Part shown: piece by piece, positions 4,183 through 7,312 of the stretch
Layout: every line of letters begins with the position of its first letter
Numbering within the stretch: the first letter of the stretch is position 1
Assembly: GCA_034429275.1 (NCBI GenBank)
Contig: DAOUFU010000289.1
Coordinates: forward strand, 1 to 7,312
Direction: 5' to 3'
DNA: 7,312 bases
Source: DAOUFU01 sp034429275
Lineage (GTDB): Bacteria; Chloroflexota; Anaerolineae; Aggregatilineales; Aggregatilineaceae
Notes under the pieces: model-generated
The model's database searches: none
What the model was told of the DNA's origin: nothing
What the model saw: only the letters and a program-made list of their open reading frames with translations
Made by a program: the position numbers and the translations under genes

Positions 4183-7100
4183 TCACGCCAGCAGCGATTC
4201 CGCCAGCGTGGTCGTTTCAACCGAGGGTTCGAGCGCCAGTTCATCCCACAGCAGGGTGCGCAGCCGCTCCAGGTGATCGTGCACCTGCTTTTTCTCGCCC
4301 AGGTCGGCATAGCACTGCATCACCGCGCGGTGAATATCCTCGCGGTAGGGGTCGGAATCCAGCGCCCGGCGGAAGGCATCCAGCGCCGCCCGGTGATCCT
4401 GGCGGGCGCGCGCGCACTGGCCCAGCCCCACCAGCGCCTCGATATACTGCTCAAACAGCCGCTCGCGGCGGTAGAGCGCCCACTCGTTGTCCCAACTGGG
4501 CAGGAAGTTGCCGCGATAGAGCGCCACGGCCCGCCGCCACAAATCCTCGGTCCGGGCGTCGCGCGGCGGCATCAGCCGGGCCTGGCGCACCAGTTCATCC
4601 ATCTCATGCGCGTCGCACCACAGGTCAAGATCGGGGTTCAGGCGGTATATCCCTTCGTCGAACAGGATCACATTCTCGCCGAGCGCCTGGCGCGCGCGAT
4701 AGAGCGTGGTGTGGAAGTTCGAGCGAACGCGCTTGGCCGAGCTTTCCGGCCAGAAGATCACGCTCAGCCGCTCGCGGCTCTCTGATCCGTGGAACAGCAG
4801 ATAGTAGAACAACTCGCGGGCAGTGGCCGAACGCCATGCATTCTCCGGCACCGGTTCGCCGTCGCGCTCCAACCGCTCGCGCCCCAGCGTATACACCCGC
4901 AAGCTGAACGTCTCGTGCATGGTGACGATCTGCGCCGTTTTACCCGACGGCTGCGCTTCCAGTTGGGCCGAGCGAAGCTGCTGCAGCGCTTCGATCAACT
5001 GGGGGAAGGCGTTTGCGTGGGTGTGGACGTACTGGGCCAGCGCCGGGGTGAAGCACACTTCGGCGGCCAGCATGTGCAGCCCGCCGACCTCGTCCGCCTC
5101 GCGCATGGCTACCCGCAGCACCCGGTCGGCTTCGCGCAGGTCTTCCTGGGCCAGCGCCAGCCCGGCCACCTGCCCCAGCACCCACACATGCTCGCCGCGC
5201 GCGCCCAGGGTGTTCAGCATCTCCAGCACGCCGCCAAGATACTGGCCCGCGCTGCGCGCCACGTCGTCATCCGCTCCCAATGCCGCCCGCGCCGCCCCCA
5301 GCGCCGCTACCGCCGTCGCCCGTTCCACCGCGACGCCGTGCGCCTCGGCCAGTTCGAGCGCCTTAGAGGCCAGCGCCGCCGCCTCTGCCGCATCCCCCTG
5401 CCAGCGTCGCAGCGTCGAGCAACTCACCAGCACGGCGCAGCGCAGCCAGGGATCGCTGGCCCCGATCAGTTCCAGGGCGCGGTTGTGCAGCCGCAGCCCT
5501 TCATCGAAGATGCCCAGGTCGCGCTTGAGATCGCCCAGGCTCCACAGCAGCGCGCTTTCCACACGGCGATTAGGCGAGCGCGCCACCGCGCTCAGCCCTT
5601 CTTCGAAGGTCGCCAGCGCGCGCTGGTAGTGCCCGCCCCGGTGATAGTAGTAGCCCAGGTTGTTCAGCGCCGAGGCCAGCGCTCCCGCGCTGCCCAACTC
5701 GCGGCGCAGCGCGACCACGTCTTGCAGGCACGCGCTGGCCTCGCGGAAGTGCCCCAGCCGCGAATAGGCTACGCTCAGGTCCTGCAAGGTATTGGCCAGC
5801 GCATGCGAGTCGCCATCTGCGCGGTGCAGCGCGCGCGACTGCTCCAGTTCCTCGACCGCCGATGCGACCTCGCCCAGCCGCAGGTGTGCCACCCCCACAA
5901 TCTTGAGCGCTCGCCCGCGCTGGTTCGGCGCGACCTCTGGCGAGGTCAGGGCCGAGGCAGCCTGCACCGCCTGCTGGAACTGCCCGCGCTGAAGCTGAAT
6001 GAAGGCGCGCTGAAGCTGCACGTCGATCAGGCCGCTGGCCCCATTGGCCGTCTCGAAGGCGCGTACCGCCTCGTTGAGTGCGTTCTCGGCATCGTCGTAA
6101 TGGTAGCGGTCGGTATACACCCGCGCGCAGTTATACAGCAGGCGCGGCGCGAACGCGCACGCCGGGCCTAACCGGCTGCGCCATTTGAGCAGTGTCTCGA
6201 CCTTGCCCTGCGAAAAATAAAGGTCCGCCGATTCTTCGGCCAGCGCCGCCGCACGCGCTACCATGCCCCCGGCGAAGTAGTGCTCGAAGGCCAGCTCTAC
6301 CTGCTGGCGCTCGCCGAACCAGCGCGCCGCGCGCATGTGCAGCCGCACAAACAGGCGGGGATTTTCCGTCTGCAGCCGCAGTTGCAAAAAGTCGCGGAAC
6401 AGCCGGTGATAGACCAGCCCGCCCGGCATCCGCGAGAGGAACAGGCTGCGATTCTGCGCCTCGCGCAGCCAGTAGGCCGCGTTACCCAGCCCCAGCACCG
6501 CCCCGCAGAGTTCGGGCGTGAGCCGGGTCAGCGTGGACGAGGCGACCAGGAAATCGGCCAGCGCGGGCGGTTGGGCGTCCAACATCGAGGCGGCCAGGGC
6601 GTTGAAAAGGGCCTCCGGCCCGGTCCCGCCGCGCAGCATCACCTGTTCGAGATCAACCGGCAGCGGGTGAAGCGCCAGTACCGTTCCGGCGGGCCACCCT
6701 TCCAGCCGCTCAGCCAACGCCTCGGCCTCGGTGCGCGTGGTGATGCTGCCGCGCGACTGCCGCGCCAGGTCGTAGATCTCTTCCGCCGTGAAGCGCAACT
6801 GTTCCTGGCCCAGCGCCAGCACATCTCCGCGCGCGATGAGTTCGGTCAGCGGCAGGTTGGGCAGAATGCGGCCCACAATGATCAGGTGGACATTCCGCGA
6901 CAGCCGACCAACCAGCACCTGAAGCCAGGCCTCAGCAGCAGGCGACCCGGCCAGCACGTGAATATCATCCAGCACATAAAAGATCGGCTCAGTGGTGCGC
7001 GCGTTGAGTTCATCGGCGAGCAAGGTCGCCAGTTCGCCAGGGGTGCAGCCGGGCAGTGGCGCACAGTCTTGGATTCCAGGCGCGACTCCTTCCAGCGCCG

Positions 7101-7312
7101 CCAGCGCCCCCGCGAACAGGTTGGGCAGGTCGCGGTCGCGTTCTTCCAGGGTTTGCCAGGCCAGCTTGTAGGGGGTTTGCTCGGCGAATTGGGCTGCCAG
7201 CGTGGTCTTGCCATAACCGGGCGGGGCGCAGATCAGCGTCAGCTTGTGATCGTAGGCAGCCTGCATCCGCTCCGAAAGGCGGGGCCGCTCAATCACCCCG
7301 GAGACGTGGGGA
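4183..7312 (-). CDS. MalT-like STAND ATPase/TPR transcriptional regulator with C-terminal SARP (winged helix-BTAD) module, N-terminus off right edge
   Basis: This is a large cytoplasmic signal-transduction regulator; its ligand and target genes are unknown. Numbering from the GTG at 7296, the ATPase domain has Walker A APPGYGKTT (24-32) and Walker B FYVLDD (106-111), followed by MalT-type helical regions such as RFTAEEI. About 380-780 is a TPR superhelix with repeats such as ALNNLGYYYHRGGHYQRAL, a likely ligand-sensing or oligomerisation region. From about 797 a winged-helix domain (TLG ... ARELFYYLL ... NFHTTLYRARQALG) leads into a BTAD domain ending at 1037 (ALDSDPYREDIHRAVMQCY is typical). 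The GTG is probably not the start: the frame stays open to the window edge and reads PHVSG before VIERPRL, as expected inside a MalT-type N-terminus. It is the first gene upstream of the reductase on the same strand but has its own terminator. Confidence 0.92.
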   Translation of the reverse strand, partial: PHVSGVIERPRLSERMQAAYDHKLTLICAPPGYGKTTLAAQFAEQTPYKLAWQTLEERDRDLPNLFAGALAALEGVAPGIQDCAPLPGCTPGELATLLADELNARTTEPIFYVLDDIHVLAGSPAAEAWLQVLVGRLSRNVHLIIVGRILPNLPLTELIARGDVLALGQEQLRFTAEEIYDLARQSRGSITTRTEAEALAERLEGWPAGTVLALHPLPVDLEQVMLRGGTGPEALFNALAASMLDAQPPALADFLVASSTLTRLTPELCGAVLGLGNAAYWLREAQNRSLFLSRMPGGLVYHRLFRDFLQLRLQTENPRLFVRLHMRAARWFGERQQVELAFEHYFAGGMVARAAALAEESADLYFSQGKVETLLKWRSRLGPACAFAPRLLYNCARVYTDRYHYDDAENALNEAVRAFETANGASGLIDVQLQRAFIQLQRGQFQQAVQAASALTSPEVAPNQRGRALKIVGVAHLRLGEVASAVEELEQSRALHRADGDSHALANTLQDLSVAYSRLGHFREASACLQDVVALRRELGSAGALASALNNLGYYYHRGGHYQRALATFEEGLSAVARSPNRRVESALLWSLGDLKRDLGIFDEGLRLHNRALELIGASDPWLRCAVLVSCSTLRRWQGDAAEAAALASKALELAEAHGVAVERATAVAALGAARAALGADDDVARSAGQYLGGVLEMLNTLGARGEHVWVLGQVAGLALAQEDLREADRVLRVAMREADEVGGLHMLAAEVCFTPALAQYVHTHANAFPQLIEALQQLRSAQLEAQPSGKTAQIVTMHETFSLRVYTLGRERLERDGEPVPENAWRSATARELFYYLLFHGSESRERLSVIFWPESSAKRVRSNFHTTLYRARQALGENVILFDEGIYRLNPDLDLWCDAHEMDELVRQARLMPPRDARTEDLWRRAVALYRGNFLPSWDNEWALYRRERLFEQYIEALVGLGQCARARQDHRAALDAFRRALDSDPYREDIHRAVMQCYADLGEKKQVHDHLERLRTLLWDELALEPSVETTTLAESLLA

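Noticed and set aside
4789..6171. 460-codon plus-strand reading frame opposite the regulator
   Set aside because: It mirrors the TPR region of the regulator; the repetitive Gln/Arg-rich translation follows from the antisense of Ala/Leu-rich helices.
7294..7296. GTG at 7296 as the regulator start
   Set aside because: The frame remains open to the window end, and the residues before it (PHVSG) fit the conserved N-terminal segment of MalT-type proteins, so the true start is outside.

Overview
The window is GC-rich DNA with dense coding on both strands. It most resembles a bacterium of the Chloroflexota (Anaerolineae/Chloroflexia type). That placement is an inference. It rests on an archaeal-type HMG-CoA synthase, a bacterial class II HMG-CoA reductase, an enolase-superfamily sugar-acid dehydratase and a very large MalT-like ATPase/TPR regulator ending in a SARP (winged helix plus BTAD) module, a combination common in that phylum. 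No rRNA, tRNA, insertion sequence or CRISPR array was seen.

Layout, left to right. (1) 1-308, minus strand: the N-terminal third of an archaeal-type HMG-CoA synthase, running off the left edge. (2) 309-607: a 299-bp divergent intergenic region with two exact 39-bp direct repeats in the synthase leader, three tandem 10-bp units, and a good -35/-10 promoter pointing right. (3) 608-1423, plus strand: a small membrane-anchored protein with a four-cysteine cluster and a PD-(D/E)xK nuclease-like domain with a QxxxY motif. (4) 1433-2593, minus strand: a gluconate/galactonate dehydratase-like enolase-superfamily enzyme, convergent with gene 3 and only 9 bp from it. (5) 2597-3913, minus strand: class II HMG-CoA reductase, directly upstream of gene 4 and probably translationally coupled to it. 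(6) 3914-4182: an intergenic region with a clear intrinsic terminator for the next gene and a weak candidate promoter for the reductase. (7) 4183-7312, minus strand: the STAND/TPR/SARP regulator, whose true N-terminus lies beyond the right edge.

HMG-CoA synthase and HMG-CoA reductase catalyse two consecutive steps, acetoacetyl-CoA to HMG-CoA to mevalonate, so the locus is part of a mevalonate route to isoprenoids. The two genes are not in one operon: the divergently transcribed membrane protein and the dehydratase separate them. The large regulator lies upstream on the same strand as the reductase pair and has its own terminator. It could control the neighbourhood, but nothing in the sequence proves this.

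The least ordinary item is the membrane-anchored PD-(D/E)xK protein, whose predicted topology puts a nuclease-like domain outside the cytoplasm. Next come the duplicated 39-bp leader element and the coupling of a sugar-acid dehydratase to HMG-CoA reductase.
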